64,000 nucleotides of DNA from an uncultured Coriobacteriaceae bacterium (GTDB lineage Bacteria > Actinomycetota > Coriobacteriia > Coriobacteriales > Eggerthellaceae). The notes beneath the pieces are model-generated. The model ran no database searches. It was not told the origin of the DNA and saw only the letters and a list, made by a program, of their open reading frames with translations. The stretch is from contig URQU01000003.1 of assembly GCA_900550055.1 (NCBI GenBank), forward strand, positions 1-64,000, given 5' to 3'. Made by a program: the position numbers and the translations under genes. Positions 50,624-60,546 of this stretch are shown here, one piece after another; positions within the stretch are counted from its first letter, which is position 1, and the number at the start of each line of letters is the position of its first letter.

Positions 50624-52072
50624 ATGGAAATGGCAGACGGTGACCGCTTTACACCGGAACAGGCCGAGGCGCTGAGCGCGCTGAGGGACGGGAGGAACGT
50701 GTTTCTCTCGGGCAACGCCGGCACGGGTAAGAGCTACGTGCTCAACGCCTTCATATCGGACCTGAAGGCGCGCAACGTCGATTTCCTCGCCCTGGCGCCC
50801 ACCGGCATCGCCGCGCTGAACCTCACGGACGGCTCGACGATCCACCGCACGCTGAAAATCGCGCCGGGGGTCTGCGCCCCCGATGGCCCCAAGGGGTCCC
50901 GCAAGGTGCTCGACGCCGCGAAGGTAATCATCATCGACGAGATCTCGATGTGCCGCATCGACCTGTTCGACCACGTGATGGGGATGATCTCCCAGTCCAT
51001 GACGCGCAACGGCGCGAAGCAGGTGGTCCTCGTCGGCGATTTCTTCCAGCTGCCGCCGGTCGTGACCGAACGCGACTCCGCGCTGCTGATGAAGTTCTAT
51101 CCCGGAAACCTCCAGGGCTGGTGCTTCAAGTCGAGGTACTGGACCGGCTTCGATTTCGAGCCGCACGTCCTCAAGACGGTCGTGCGCCAATCCGACCCCG
51201 ATTTCATCGACAACCTGAACCGCGCCCGCGTCGGCGACGCGTCGTGCCTCGATTACTTCAACGCGCACTCGAAGAGCTCCCGCGCCTACCTGCCGAAGGA
51301 CACGCTCGTGCTGTGCGCCAACAACCGCATCGCCGATTCGATCAACCGCGAGAACGTCGACGCGCTCGACGCACCGAAGGTCGAGTTCGCGGCCGCCGCG
51401 ACCGGCACGGTGTCAAACGGCGACAAGATGGCGCCGGAGAGGATCGTCCTGTGCCGCGGCGCCCGCGTGATGTCGCTCGTGAACAGCCCTCAGGAGGGTT
51501 ACGTCAACGGCACGCAGGGCACCGTCACCGACGCGTCCGCGGACGCCGTGACGGTCGAGTTCGACGGGGTGGACGAGAAGGTCCGCATCGAGCGGCACAG
51601 ATGGGAGATCAACAAGTCCGAGGCCGTCGTCGAGATGGACGATGAGGGCAGGCCCGTCAACAGGGTCAAGACCGCCGTCGTGGGTGCCTATACCCAGATC
51701 CCGCTCAAGCTCGCCTACGCCATCACCATCCACAAGTCGCAGGGCCTGACGTTCGATGCCTGCTGCGTCCACACGAAGGTCTTCGCCGAGGGCCAGCTGT
51801 ACGTCGGCCTGTCCCGCGTGCGCTCCGCCGCCGGCCTCACCGTGTTCCCCAAGATTGAGCCGAACCGCCTGATCGCCAGCCGCGAGGTCGTGGAGTTCTA
51901 CGATTCCCTCGAGCACAGGATGGAGGAGCCGGTCCAAATCGTGTGCCCGCGCCGCTACGAGTCGCGGGTCCGCGCCTACATCCGAGACCTCATGGACGGC
52001 AGGGACCCCGACGCCCCCACGCCTCCCGCCCTGGAAGGCGCCCTGGAGAACAGCAAGGCGAATAAGCGGTAG
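50624..52072 (+). CDS. PIF1/RecD2-like DNA helicase
   Basis: 482 residues. Superfamily 1B motifs: Walker A GNAGTGKS (30-37), PTGIAALN, Walker B VIIIDEISM (101-109), GDFFQLPPV, and near the C-terminus AITIHKSQGLTFD with QLYVGLSRV. PIF1-type enzymes unwind DNA 5'-3' and remove blocks. The ATG at 50624 is chosen for length; ATG 50630 is equally possible. It converges with the pPIWI-RE island across a shared terminator. Confidence 0.88.
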   Translation: MEMADGDRFTPEQAEALSALRDGRNVFLSGNAGTGKSYVLNAFISDLKARNVDFLALAPTGIAALNLTDGSTIHRTLKIAPGVCAPDGPKGSRKVLDAAKVIIIDEISMCRIDLFDHVMGMISQSMTRNGAKQVVLVGDFFQLPPVVTERDSALLMKFYPGNLQGWCFKSRYWTGFDFEPHVLKTVVRQSDPDFIDNLNRARVGDASCLDYFNAHSKSSRAYLPKDTLVLCANNRIADSINRENVDALDAPKVEFAAAATGTVSNGDKMAPERIVLCRGARVMSLVNSPQEGYVNGTQGTVTDASADAVTVEFDGVDEKVRIERHRWEINKSEAVVEMDDEGRPVNRVKTAVVGAYTQIPLKLAYAITIHKSQGLTFDACCVHTKVFAEGQLYVGLSRVRSAAGLTVFPKIEPNRLIASREVVEFYDSLEHRMEEPVQIVCPRRYESRVRAYIRDLMDGRDPDAPTPPALEGALENSKANKR

Positions 52073-52080
52073 CGACAACG

Positions 52081-52122
52081 GAAATGGGAAGGCCGAATCT
52101 CCCGGCCTCCCCATTTCATTTT
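52081..52122. terminator. Bidirectional terminator between helicase and pPIWI-RE gene
   Basis: GAAATGGGAAGGCCG and CGGCCTCCCCATTTC match at 14 of 15 positions over a 7-base loop, followed by ATTTTC on the plus strand; the left flank gives a modest T-rich end on the minus strand. Confidence 0.6.
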
Positions 52123-52135
52123 CGCGGGCGGATCG

Positions 52136-54661
52136 CTACCGTCTGCCGGTGAGCTCCCAGTCCCAGATATACTCCTCGACCTGCTCGGCGAGATGGAGCG
52201 GGGCGGGAAGGTTCACCCTCATATCGTTCTTGTAGAGCTGCACCATGCAGCCGCGCAGGGCCTCGGCGTATTTGACGCTGGCAAGCGCCTCGGCCTCGCC
52301 ACCGGGCGACAGAAGGCAGTACTCGTTGATCGTCTTCTCGCAGAACGCCGCGGTGGGCGAATCGTACTTCGATCCGCGTGCGGACCATTTGTACTGGGCG
52401 TCGCCCGGTCGCGGGGCCAACGCGAGGAAGTAGCCGTCCATCTTGAAGAGTCCCTGCTTGTCGCGCCTGTTCGGCACGGTGCCGTCGTCTGCGCCGCCCG
52501 CGGCCACCTCGTCCGTGAACCAGTCGGGGACCTCGCCGTTGAGACCGGAGCGTATACGCAGGATGCGCAGCTTGCTGCCCGCGAGGCCAAGCGGCTCCTC
52601 ATAACCGGTCGGTCCGTAGCTCAAGGGTCCCGACTCGAGGCCGGAGTCGCTGATGCCGGGCCACCAGTCTCTCTGGCGGATGCGGCCGTAGGAGTTGACG
52701 AGGAGGAGTTCCGGCCTGTCGCCGGTGGCGCGGACTATGCCGTGGAGCATCCTCTTCAGGGCCATTCCGTTTGCCCGCTTGCAGGAGTCCGGAAAGCCCT
52801 CGGAACCGCTCAGCCGGGCGAACTCGATGAGGGCGCGCCAGTACGGTAGGCTTCCGTCAGGTAGGAGGGGGCAGTACACGGTGACGGCACCGCTTCTCAT
52901 GTCCTGTCGGACGCAATAGGGGAAGCTCGCACGCGCCTTGCCGTTGCCGGAGTTGTAGACCTTCAACCCTATCGCCGGGATCGAGGTATCGATGCCGCGC
53001 GAATTGCGTGCCGGTTCGGGTACGAAACCGAGCTGGCGCATGAGGTCGCGGACGGCGACGCGCGCGCGGATCTCGGGACTGTCCTTCGAGTCCTCGGGTT
53101 CGATGAATTGGGTCAGGCGCCCGGTTTTCGCGAACGCGATGCGCAGGGCGCGCTTGGGGTCTCCGCCGTCGTCTTTGCCCTTGGGCTTGTAGCTCTCGGC
53201 GCCCGGCAGGGCCACTATGCACGCGGTCGGGTCGGTCGCCTCGGGAAGCGCGGCGGCGACTTTGCGCCAGCGGATCTTCGCCTGGCTGTCGCCGGTATTC
53301 TCCATGCGGTTCAGGAGGTCGTTTGCCGGGATGTTATCGATCTCGACCTCGAAGCCGTCGACGGCCCCCTCCCCACCGAGAAAGCGGGAGATCTCGGCCC
53401 TTGCCATATCGAGGAGCCGGGCATCGTCCTGGTTGCCGATCAGCTGGAATACGGCCCTGTCCCTGCCGGTGCAGTGGGCGAGTCTGGCGCGGTTGGCCCG
53501 GCCCCAGGTCTCCTGTCTCGCCCGTGCGCTGACGGGGTCCTTGTCCCAATCCGCCTGCCTGGGTTCCTCTATGGACGCCTTGAGATGGGTCAGTTGAAGC
53601 GAGTCGAGCGCACCGACGGGCTCCGCGATATCTTTGAGCCGAGCCGCGACGGCCTCGAAGAACATGGCCTTGTCGATGACGGATGCCCCGCTTGCGACCG
53701 AAGGCTTCGATGCCCAGGAGGCGGTCATCGCGTAGGGGGATAGGATCTGCGGCTGCGAGCCGTCGCGGGCGTACCTGCCCATGTCCTCAAGATACTCGCG
53801 GACTGCGGGCAATCCGGTCCCGCTGGCGAACTCGTAGTTCGCCAGGGCCGCGGGGTCCCAGGCCAAGTCGCGCTTCTGTTTGTCGTAGCCGTAGGGGACG
53901 ACGCGGAGCGTGCCGCCTTCCGTGCGGACGTAGGCGTTGACATCGTGTTTGAGGAACGGGTCGTCCTGCCATGGCTTGCCGATGAAGCGGCGGACGGCGA
54001 CATCCATGTTGAGCCTTGCCTTGCGGCCGACCGGCAGCGTCTCGACGTGGAATCTGAGGGCGAACGCCCACGGGTCCTCCTTGTGCCAGTGGATATCGGA
54101 AATCAGCTCGTAGACGTTTCCGTTTCCGCGTGAGACTCTGCTGAAGTTCTCGACCATGCCGTTGGCGAGTTCGAGGGGGATGTCGGCGATGGCGTCGGCG
54201 ACTTGCGCGGAGAATGCGGGGAAGGTGAGCCTGCCCGTGGGACGGCCGTCGCCGCTGAACAGGCGGATCTCTTCGCCACGCACGGCCTCTTCGAACGTCT
54301 CGGGGTGCAGCATCCCCATCACCTTGCGGTAGGCGGGGGATTGGGTATCGATGTCCTTGCGGGAGGAGATCCAGACCGCGATGACGTTGCATAGCTTCGC
54401 GAGATCAATGGGGGCGAGGGCGATAAGCCAGCTGTCGGTATGTACGTTGGGGCGTACGGGATTCAGCTCGACGGCCCGGTCGAGCCAGCAGCGCAGGTCG
54501 TCCTTGAGGACTTTGGTGTTGAGGTAGCCGCCCTCTTTCCTCGGGGGCATGAGCGTGAAGAGGGCGTCGCGCAGGCTGTCGGGCAAGCCGACGACGTGCA
54601 CGGTCGTCTTGGTGTCGAGAACGGGTGCGAATGACATGAGGTGCAGCTTAGAGTCCGACAT
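52136..54661 (-). CDS. pPIWI-RE protein: prokaryotic PIWI/RNase H with N-terminal X domain
   Basis: 841 residues. The layout matches the pPIWI-RE family: an N-terminal X (DUF3962-type) domain to about 350, a helical linker, a MID-like part at about 480-550 (DPKRALRIAFAKTGRLTQFI) and a PIWI/RNase H-like part from about 560. The family's name comes from a conserved Arg and Glu; candidates are R660 in NSYGRIRQRDWWPGISD and a Glu in HLAEQVEEYI at the end. Its catalytic acids need an alignment. The ATG at 54661 is favoured because it overlaps the helicase gene by 14 bases; the frame upstream lies inside that gene. Predicted to act on foreign nucleic acid in host-element conflict. Confidence 0.85.
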   Translation of the reverse strand: MSDSKLHLMSFAPVLDTKTTVHVVGLPDSLRDALFTLMPPRKEGGYLNTKVLKDDLRCWLDRAVELNPVRPNVHTDSWLIALAPIDLAKLCNVIAVWISSRKDIDTQSPAYRKVMGMLHPETFEEAVRGEEIRLFSGDGRPTGRLTFPAFSAQVADAIADIPLELANGMVENFSRVSRGNGNVYELISDIHWHKEDPWAFALRFHVETLPVGRKARLNMDVAVRRFIGKPWQDDPFLKHDVNAYVRTEGGTLRVVPYGYDKQKRDLAWDPAALANYEFASGTGLPAVREYLEDMGRYARDGSQPQILSPYAMTASWASKPSVASGASVIDKAMFFEAVAARLKDIAEPVGALDSLQLTHLKASIEEPRQADWDKDPVSARARQETWGRANRARLAHCTGRDRAVFQLIGNQDDARLLDMARAEISRFLGGEGAVDGFEVEIDNIPANDLLNRMENTGDSQAKIRWRKVAAALPEATDPTACIVALPGAESYKPKGKDDGGDPKRALRIAFAKTGRLTQFIEPEDSKDSPEIRARVAVRDLMRQLGFVPEPARNSRGIDTSIPAIGLKVYNSGNGKARASFPYCVRQDMRSGAVTVYCPLLPDGSLPYWRALIEFARLSGSEGFPDSCKRANGMALKRMLHGIVRATGDRPELLLVNSYGRIRQRDWWPGISDSGLESGPLSYGPTGYEEPLGLAGSKLRILRIRSGLNGEVPDWFTDEVAAGGADDGTVPNRRDKQGLFKMDGYFLALAPRPGDAQYKWSARGSKYDSPTAAFCEKTINEYCLLSPGGEAEALASVKYAEALRGCMVQLYKNDMRVNLPAPLHLAEQVEEYIWDWELTGRR

Positions 54662-57600
54662 TTCCGATTCCTTTCCTGAATGACTCGTAGAACGGCCCGT
54701 AGAGGGCTTTGGCGACCTCCGGCTGGTCGCTATCGTGCATGAGGCGTTCCATGTAGGCGCCGAGCTCTTCCAGGGTCCTGAACGAGAGCTTCCCGTCGCC
54801 GCCGCGGAAGGCCGCATCGGCGAAATAGACATGCGGCGCGGGCCTCTCCTTATCGGCAAGCCTCGCCAGGCGTCCGAATATCTGGATGATCGTGACCATG
54901 AGCGTGGAGATCGCGTCGTCTACGAGGAATTGCCTGCCCATGGTCCTCCATGCGCCCATGGGAAGGTTCTCGTCCCGCTCCATGGTCTTCCATGTGCGCC
55001 AGGCGGAGGCCCTGACCTCGGTCGCGAACTCCCCGGGATTGGCCGGGAAGTCGCCGACCTCCCTTTCGATGAGGCCGTTGAGTTTGCGGTATCGCCCGCC
55101 GAGGTCGTGCGGTGTGCCCATCGGCCGCACCGAGAAGATGAGGCTCGTGAACACGGCATGGCCGCCGCGGTCGACGATATTGAAGCCGCGCTCGATGGCC
55201 ATGGCCGGCGCCACGAGCACTTTGGCCGGATGGTCGCAGAACTTGTAGACTTCGCTCCGGGGCACGAAGTGCTCCCTGTGGTCGTGGTTGTTGCGCACCA
55301 GGGCCGCGACCTTGATTGCCTGGCCCTTGCGTCGGAACTCTTGCTCGATGCGGTCGCGTGCGTCCTCGGCCTCCCGGTAGCTGTTCACGATGACCAGGGC
55401 CTTTCCCGCGCCATCCGCGTCGAGTTCGTCCCTCAGCGTGGCCATGGTCTGCGATAGGACGATGCCGAGGTTGCCGGAACGCATCTCGGCGGCGCTGCCG
55501 GACACGTTCTGCTCGATGCCGAGGTCCCTCACGGTCGAGGTGGAGAGCTTGGCCGCCTTCCACGGCTCCGCCTCGAGGAGGTAGTCGACCGGCCTGTTCA
55601 CGTGGTATTGCAGGCAGCCGGGCTCCCAGCTCGAACCGGAGAGCAGGAGCACGTGCGGCCCCAGCGCCGCCCCGGCGGGGTCGGTATCGAGCCAGGGCAG
55701 CGAGCACATGAAGGCCCGCCCGAAGGCGAACTGCCGGAAAAGCCTGAGGTCGTTGCCGTCGAGCTTCATCCCGAAGATGTTGCCGATCAGCGAGTTGGGG
55801 AGATAGTGCTGCTGGCGCGTGTAGCTGAACTTGAGGAAGTTGTACAGCTCGTCGACGGAATCGTCCTTGAAGCTGAGGAGGTCCTGCGCGGAGGCGAGTT
55901 CGCGCAGGTACGAGTCGAACCGGATGACCTTGAGGGCGAAGGAGAACCTGGTCCGCAGCTCGTCGGGAAGCTCCGAGCATCCGCATGCAGCGAGGTATTC
56001 GTTCAACGAGTAGCTGTGGGTGTCGTCGTCGATGCCCTCGCAGGAGGTCGCGACCGCCTGCGAGAGCTTGTTGAGGGCCGCGTCGCCGCCATCGAGGCTC
56101 TTCTTGGCAATCTCGAATCTATAGGGGTTGATGAGTTTGTCGGCATCCTCGTAAACCTGTTTGGGAAGGCCCTGCTCCAGGAGGTCGTTCAGAAGCGAGA
56201 GTGACGTGAACGCCTCGTCCTTGACGATGCGCCATTTCGCCACGCGGTCGTCCCTGACGGATTTGAGCAGCGCCTTCGCGACGGGCTCGGATTTCTGGCG
56301 CAGGTCATAGAAAAGCTCCTCGTTGAAGTCCCTCATCTTGTCGTCCGGGCGCCGCTTCATGGCTACGGCTGTCGGGTCGGCGGCGTTGCGGATGAGCTCC
56401 TGGAAGCTCATGCTCGGGGCGAAGCAGCCGTCGAGCTGCGCCTGCACGCGGTCCGCCTCATCGAACAGGACGACGTCGAACTGCTGAAGAGCCTCCTCGA
56501 AGAATGCCTTGCGCTCCCTTCCGACGATCATGGTGGCGAAGCCGGTGGGAGTCGTGACCACGACGTCGGATGTCAGGGACTCGCGGGCCATGGCCTGCGA
56601 TGGGCACACGTCCCAGTACGGGCATGAGTTCGCGCCGCCCTTCTTGGACCGGAGGCCGCGGCATGGCGTGCTGCCGTATCCGCAGGCCTCGGGATCGGAA
56701 GAGGAGAGCCCGTCCATGATGCAGGCGGTCTCCAGGTATTTGGATGCGGAATGGTCGAGGAGCATGGAGTCATCGTGGTCGAAGAACTCGTCGAGCCGTT
56801 CGATGCGCCTGCCGCGCGACACCAGGGGCGAGGCGCTGATTCCCGCCTCGCGAAGCAGGACGACGCTTTCCATCACGTCCGATACCGAGTTGAGCAGGGA
56901 TACCGCGCGCAGGCCGCGCTTCGCGAGGCAGACGATGAGCATGTTGGCGAGGACGGACTTGCCGGCGCCGACGAGGCCGACGAGGCTCACGACCTCATCG
57001 AGGCGCAGGCCGTCAGCGACGGATGTGCTGCCGCCGCGGGCCCGCTTGAGGAGCCCCTGGTCCTTGACCCTTCTGAGCACGGCGGCGTAGTGGGTCTTCC
57101 CGGTCTTCTCCCCGACTTCGTCCGCGGTCGAGATGAGCTCGTCGAGGGTGATATCGATGGGCGGGCGCCTGCTCTTGCGGGGGATATCGTCAATCTTGCC
57201 CGTTTGGGGCGGCACGGCATCGGGTATGGTCACCCAACGGATCGATCCGGTTACCGTGGTATCGCCGGTCGCCTCGGGCTTGCATGTGTAGGAATACCGT
57301 CCTTTGGGTCTCGCGACCACGTTTTTATGGGAGAGTTTGACATCGCCGAGGAGGCGGTCTATATAGATCGGCATGCGGTCGATCCCGGTAAGGGGGTGCT
57401 CGCGCAGGGCCATTCCGCCGTTGGCGATATCGAAGAACCGGTACCGCTCATATTCCGCGCGCTCGTAGAGGCCCAGCAGTCGCCGCCAGGCCGTGGATGA
57501 AGCCAGCGAGAACAGGTGTCGGCGCGCCATCTGCATGAGGTGGCCGTCCGCGCCGATGGTCTCGGGCCTGATGAGCTGGTAGTTCGATAGGAGCCTGTCG

Positions 57601-57770
57601 GCCTTTCGGGGATCGGCGCCGGGACCGCATACGCGTACCGCGAGCGCGAGCAGCGACTCCACATTCAGGAACTCGTCGAGGGATAGGTCGCTGTCCTCGG
57701 GATAGCGCACCTCGAGATTGCGCTTCAGCTGGTCGAAGCCTTCCTGGGCTGTATCATTCGGCTCGCTCAT
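54648..57770 (-). CDS. DinG/XPD-like helicase of the pPIWI-RE island
   Basis: 1,040 residues. The N-terminal 250 residues are a separate domain of unknown fold. Walker A is VGAGKS (267-272), and a four-cysteine set C363, C370, C383, C389 with XPD-like spacing should hold an iron-sulfur cluster. The DEAD box is VVLFDEAD (433-440); IERGFNIVD and QIFGRLARLADKE near the C-terminus are later helicase motifs. It is expected to unwind 5'-3' and supply or clear strands for the PIWI partner. ATG 57770 overlaps the upstream stop as ATGA. Middle gene of the three. Confidence 0.87.
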   Translation of the reverse strand: MSEPNDTAQEGFDQLKRNLEVRYPEDSDLSLDEFLNVESLLALAVRVCGPGADPRKADRLLSNYQLIRPETIGADGHLMQMARRHLFSLASSTAWRRLLGLYERAEYERYRFFDIANGGMALREHPLTGIDRMPIYIDRLLGDVKLSHKNVVARPKGRYSYTCKPEATGDTTVTGSIRWVTIPDAVPPQTGKIDDIPRKSRRPPIDITLDELISTADEVGEKTGKTHYAAVLRRVKDQGLLKRARGGSTSVADGLRLDEVVSLVGLVGAGKSVLANMLIVCLAKRGLRAVSLLNSVSDVMESVVLLREAGISASPLVSRGRRIERLDEFFDHDDSMLLDHSASKYLETACIMDGLSSSDPEACGYGSTPCRGLRSKKGGANSCPYWDVCPSQAMARESLTSDVVVTTPTGFATMIVGRERKAFFEEALQQFDVVLFDEADRVQAQLDGCFAPSMSFQELIRNAADPTAVAMKRRPDDKMRDFNEELFYDLRQKSEPVAKALLKSVRDDRVAKWRIVKDEAFTSLSLLNDLLEQGLPKQVYEDADKLINPYRFEIAKKSLDGGDAALNKLSQAVATSCEGIDDDTHSYSLNEYLAACGCSELPDELRTRFSFALKVIRFDSYLRELASAQDLLSFKDDSVDELYNFLKFSYTRQQHYLPNSLIGNIFGMKLDGNDLRLFRQFAFGRAFMCSLPWLDTDPAGAALGPHVLLLSGSSWEPGCLQYHVNRPVDYLLEAEPWKAAKLSTSTVRDLGIEQNVSGSAAEMRSGNLGIVLSQTMATLRDELDADGAGKALVIVNSYREAEDARDRIEQEFRRKGQAIKVAALVRNNHDHREHFVPRSEVYKFCDHPAKVLVAPAMAIERGFNIVDRGGHAVFTSLIFSVRPMGTPHDLGGRYRKLNGLIEREVGDFPANPGEFATEVRASAWRTWKTMERDENLPMGAWRTMGRQFLVDDAISTLMVTIIQIFGRLARLADKERPAPHVYFADAAFRGGDGKLSFRTLEELGAYMERLMHDSDQPEVAKALYGPFYESFRKGIGNVGL

Positions 57771-58969
57771 CGCGTGCCTCCCTTCGCGGCGGCATCGAGT
57801 CGTTTCGAGAAGTTGCGCAGCGTTTCGCATGAATAGCCGGTCTTGCCGCGCAGGACGGCATTGCATAGCGCGCGATATCCGGGATGGTCCCGTTCGACTT
57901 GGTCCGGCACGACATAGGCCACCTCGTCCGCGCACATCTGGGCGATGCCGGTGTCGTCCTCTATCTCGCGGGCAAGCCGCTCGGCGCGGCCGTATGCCTT
58001 GGCGTCGACGGCAAGCTGTCGGCCGTCCGGCAGATGGATCAGGATGTCGCAGGTGTCCTTGAGGGGCCACATTTCGTATTTCAGACCGAGGCCCGCTGCG
58101 GCCTCGGCGATCGCCAGCTCGAGCTTTCCGGGGGAAGAGATGTAGTGCATGACGCCGCGGGATAGGCGGAAGGCGTCGTGCGCGACGCTGTCCAGCTTGT
58201 CGAAATCGCCTGTGACGGCCTTGGCGCACGTCGCCGATGAGCAGTGGGGCTGCTTGCCTCGCATGGTCATCGTCCAGCCGCAATTCGGGCATACTTTTGC
58301 GGCGCCCGGGACGGGTTCGTAGGCCATGGAGACGAATTCCTGCAACCACACCGGGTCGATGGTGTCGGCTTCGCCCTGGTCGAGGGGGTCGGGGTCGCCC
58401 AGGGCGAGCCCCGTCTTGATCCTGACGTATTCGTTCCAGGTGAGCAGCGGGTGGCGGATGAGCATCCTGCGTCCGTACACGTATTGCTCCTGGGTGCCGG
58501 CTCGGAGGAATTCATACACCCTGCGTTCCTGATGGCCGCCCAAGAGGTCGTTTTCCGCAAAGCGCAGCACCTCGTAGCATTCCGACGTCGCGGCGAAGTA
58601 GTCGCCGTCTACTGACGCCAGGGGCCCGATCTCGATGGACCGGCACCCTTCGACGGCTTCCCTGCACTCGTCGCGCCACCGGGCCGTCCACTCGCGCACG
58701 TCTGACGCTGCGCTGTTCCTGATGAAATCGGACTCATTGAACGTCGGCAGCAGCTCTTCCGCATCGTCGGAACACTCAGCGCACAGCGCGGCGAGGATAT
58801 TCATGCCGTGTCTGAATGCCTGGCTGTAGGGATACCTATGCGGGTCGGCCTCGTAGAGGCCGTCCTTCTCGGCGATGCCGTATGCGATGAGGAATACGGC
58901 GGTCTCGAAGCGGTTGGCGATATCGCGGGCTTTGCCGGCGGCTTCGGCCGCGGCGATCGGGTCGGACAT
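57767..58969 (-). CDS. pPIWI-RE island nuclease: zinc ribbon plus REase domain
   Basis: 400 residues. After a helical N-terminal domain (1-215), a zinc ribbon is seen at CPNCGW ... HCSSATC (C227, C230, C243, C248). The C-terminal domain (about 275-390) has the restriction-endonuclease core: an early Glu in KLELAIAEA, D308 in TCDILIHL, and D322-x-K324 in LAVDAKAY. It is the first gene of the island. The ATG at 58969 follows AGAGGTGG on its strand, and the frame upstream shows no family features. It likely cuts DNA under control of its partners. Confidence 0.85.
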   Translation of the reverse strand: MSDPIAAAEAAGKARDIANRFETAVFLIAYGIAEKDGLYEADPHRYPYSQAFRHGMNILAALCAECSDDAEELLPTFNESDFIRNSAASDVREWTARWRDECREAVEGCRSIEIGPLASVDGDYFAATSECYEVLRFAENDLLGGHQERRVYEFLRAGTQEQYVYGRRMLIRHPLLTWNEYVRIKTGLALGDPDPLDQGEADTIDPVWLQEFVSMAYEPVPGAAKVCPNCGWTMTMRGKQPHCSSATCAKAVTGDFDKLDSVAHDAFRLSRGVMHYISSPGKLELAIAEAAAGLGLKYEMWPLKDTCDILIHLPDGRQLAVDAKAYGRAERLAREIEDDTGIAQMCADEVAYVVPDQVERDHPGYRALCNAVLRGKTGYSCETLRNFSKRLDAAAKGGTR

Positions 58970-59155
58970 GGACCACCTCTTTATTGGAATTGGCATACAC
59001 AGCAGCTTTGATACCCGCCCCCGCCGCGCTTTACACGCCCCTACCGAAACTCGACGGATAAAAATGCCCCTGCACCGGCTCGAATCGAGTGAAAGACTTC
59101 CCGCGCACGGGGTAGAAAAAGCTGGGACGGCACGCATCCGCGCGAAGGGTTTGAC

Positions 59156-59980
59156 ATGTCTAGGGTGGCTTACGGGCAAAAGGGATACATCGGCGCCTCC
59201 ATGAGCGCGAACGCGCGGGCGGCCTACGAGGCGGGGGAGATGCCCCGCTCGAAATGGACCAAGGCGGCGATCCTCGGCGCCTTGAGGGGCTACTGCGATG
59301 AGATGGACCTGCTCTACGACCCCGCGGTCGAGTCCGAGACCAGGGCCGCGCTCTTCGACCAGTTCATCGCCTACTCGTCCTGGCACCACACCGGCGCCTA
59401 CGCCCGCGAGACGGAGTTCTTCGCCCTGGACGAGGCCGCCGTGATCGGGGCGTTCCGCGAGCTCGGGCCCGAGGAGGCGGCCGAGCGCGACCGGATCCGG
59501 GCGCAGGCTGCGGCCCGGGTGCAGGAGGCGGAACGGCATCGGAGGGAAGCGGAATGCCTATTCGAGTACCGCTTCTCCTGCTCCCCATATAGCGCCATGG
59601 CGTACGAGGCGTTCCATCCCGAGCTGTGCGAGCGCCGCGTGAGCAAACGCAGGAAGCAGGAGCTCGTCGTGTACCGGCTGCCGGACGGCAGCGAGCCGTC
59701 GGGCTATGCGGAGATGTCCGTCCCGGCGGACTATGCGGACAGCAGCCATGTGGTGCCGTCGGTTTTCATATCCGGCACGGGCGGGGATCGCGCGTGGCGC
59801 GATATCGACTTCGACGAGGCCGAGCGGAAATTCGCAGCGGCGGCGAGAAGGGCCGCGGCCTTTCGCGAGGGGAGACCGAAGCTCATGCAGGACGAGGCCA
59901 GGCGCGCTGCGATACGTGAGACTCGGCACCGCGTCTGCACCGCCCCCATTTTGAAGAGCATAAAGGAGATTCACAGGTGA
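59156..59980 (+). CDS. Unknown element protein, 274 residues
   Basis: The N-terminus ANARAAYEAGEMPRSKWTKAAIL resembles a motif common in small proteins of conjugative elements of Gram-positive anaerobes, whose function I do not know. The middle has an Ala/Glu/Arg coiled coil (about 105-140) and a Tyr-rich patch. The ATG at 59156 follows GAAGGG; ATG 59201 is an alternative. It overlaps the lipoprotein gene by four bases (GTGA) and is divergent from the pPIWI-RE island. Confidence 0.6.
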   Translation: MSRVAYGQKGYIGASMSANARAAYEAGEMPRSKWTKAAILGALRGYCDEMDLLYDPAVESETRAALFDQFIAYSSWHHTGAYARETEFFALDEAAVIGAFRELGPEEAAERDRIRAQAAARVQEAERHRREAECLFEYRFSCSPYSAMAYEAFHPELCERRVSKRRKQELVVYRLPDGSEPSGYAEMSVPADYADSSHVVPSVFISGTGGDRAWRDIDFDEAERKFAAAARRAAAFREGRPKLMQDEARRAAIRETRHRVCTAPILKSIKEIHR

Positions 59981-60534
59981 CGGGGAAGAATGTCTATACG
60001 ATGACGGCGATGACGAGGCGAGCGTTCGTGGGCCTCGCGGTCATGGCGGCGCAGGCCGGACTCGCGGGCTGCGTGAGGAACGGGGCGCCGGACGCCGGCT
60101 CCTCCGACGGCGGCGCCGGGAAGTCGGGCGATGCCGGCACCTCGTCGCCGTTCGCGCCGCAGCAGTCCGCCCAGGCGTCCGTGGACGGCATCTCGATCGA
60201 CCGCGTGACGATCGAGGAAGGCACGGGGCCGGACGGCAAGCCGTTCCGCTACATCCGGGTTGCCTATACCTTCGAGAACGTCACGGACTCGGACGCTGTC
60301 GCACCCTATACCGATATCAACGCATACCAGGACGGGATCAAGCTCGACAGGTCCTACAAGGTGCAGGACCAGCGGGCGCAGAAGCAGATCGAGCCGGGCG
60401 GGAAATTGAAGTCGTTCACGGCGTTCGCCCCCGATTCTGAGACGGTTCCGGTCACGGTCAAGGTGATGGCGCCCGGCGAGAAGGAGCCGAGGTCGGAGCG
60501 ATGCTACTGCATCGTGAACCCGGGCCTGCAATAG
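59977..60534 (+). CDS. DUF5067-like lipoprotein with Tat-type signal
   Basis: 185 residues from GTG 59977 (AAAGGAG site). The signal has TRRAFVGLAVMAA with twin arginines and a lipobox LAGC (C32). A Ser/Gly/Ala spacer precedes a beta-sandwich-like domain (about 68-185) with IRVAYTFENVTDSDAVAP and an AYQDGIKLDRS segment as in DUF5067. It should sit outside the membrane; function unknown. Surface lipoproteins are common cargo of conjugative elements. Confidence 0.7.
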   Translation: MTGKNVYTMTAMTRRAFVGLAVMAAQAGLAGCVRNGAPDAGSSDGGAGKSGDAGTSSPFAPQQSAQASVDGISIDRVTIEEGTGPDGKPFRYIRVAYTFENVTDSDAVAPYTDINAYQDGIKLDRSYKVQDQRAQKQIEPGGKLKSFTAFAPDSETVPVTVKVMAPGEKEPRSERCYCIVNPGLQ

Positions 60535-60546
60535 GCCGCCCCGCTC

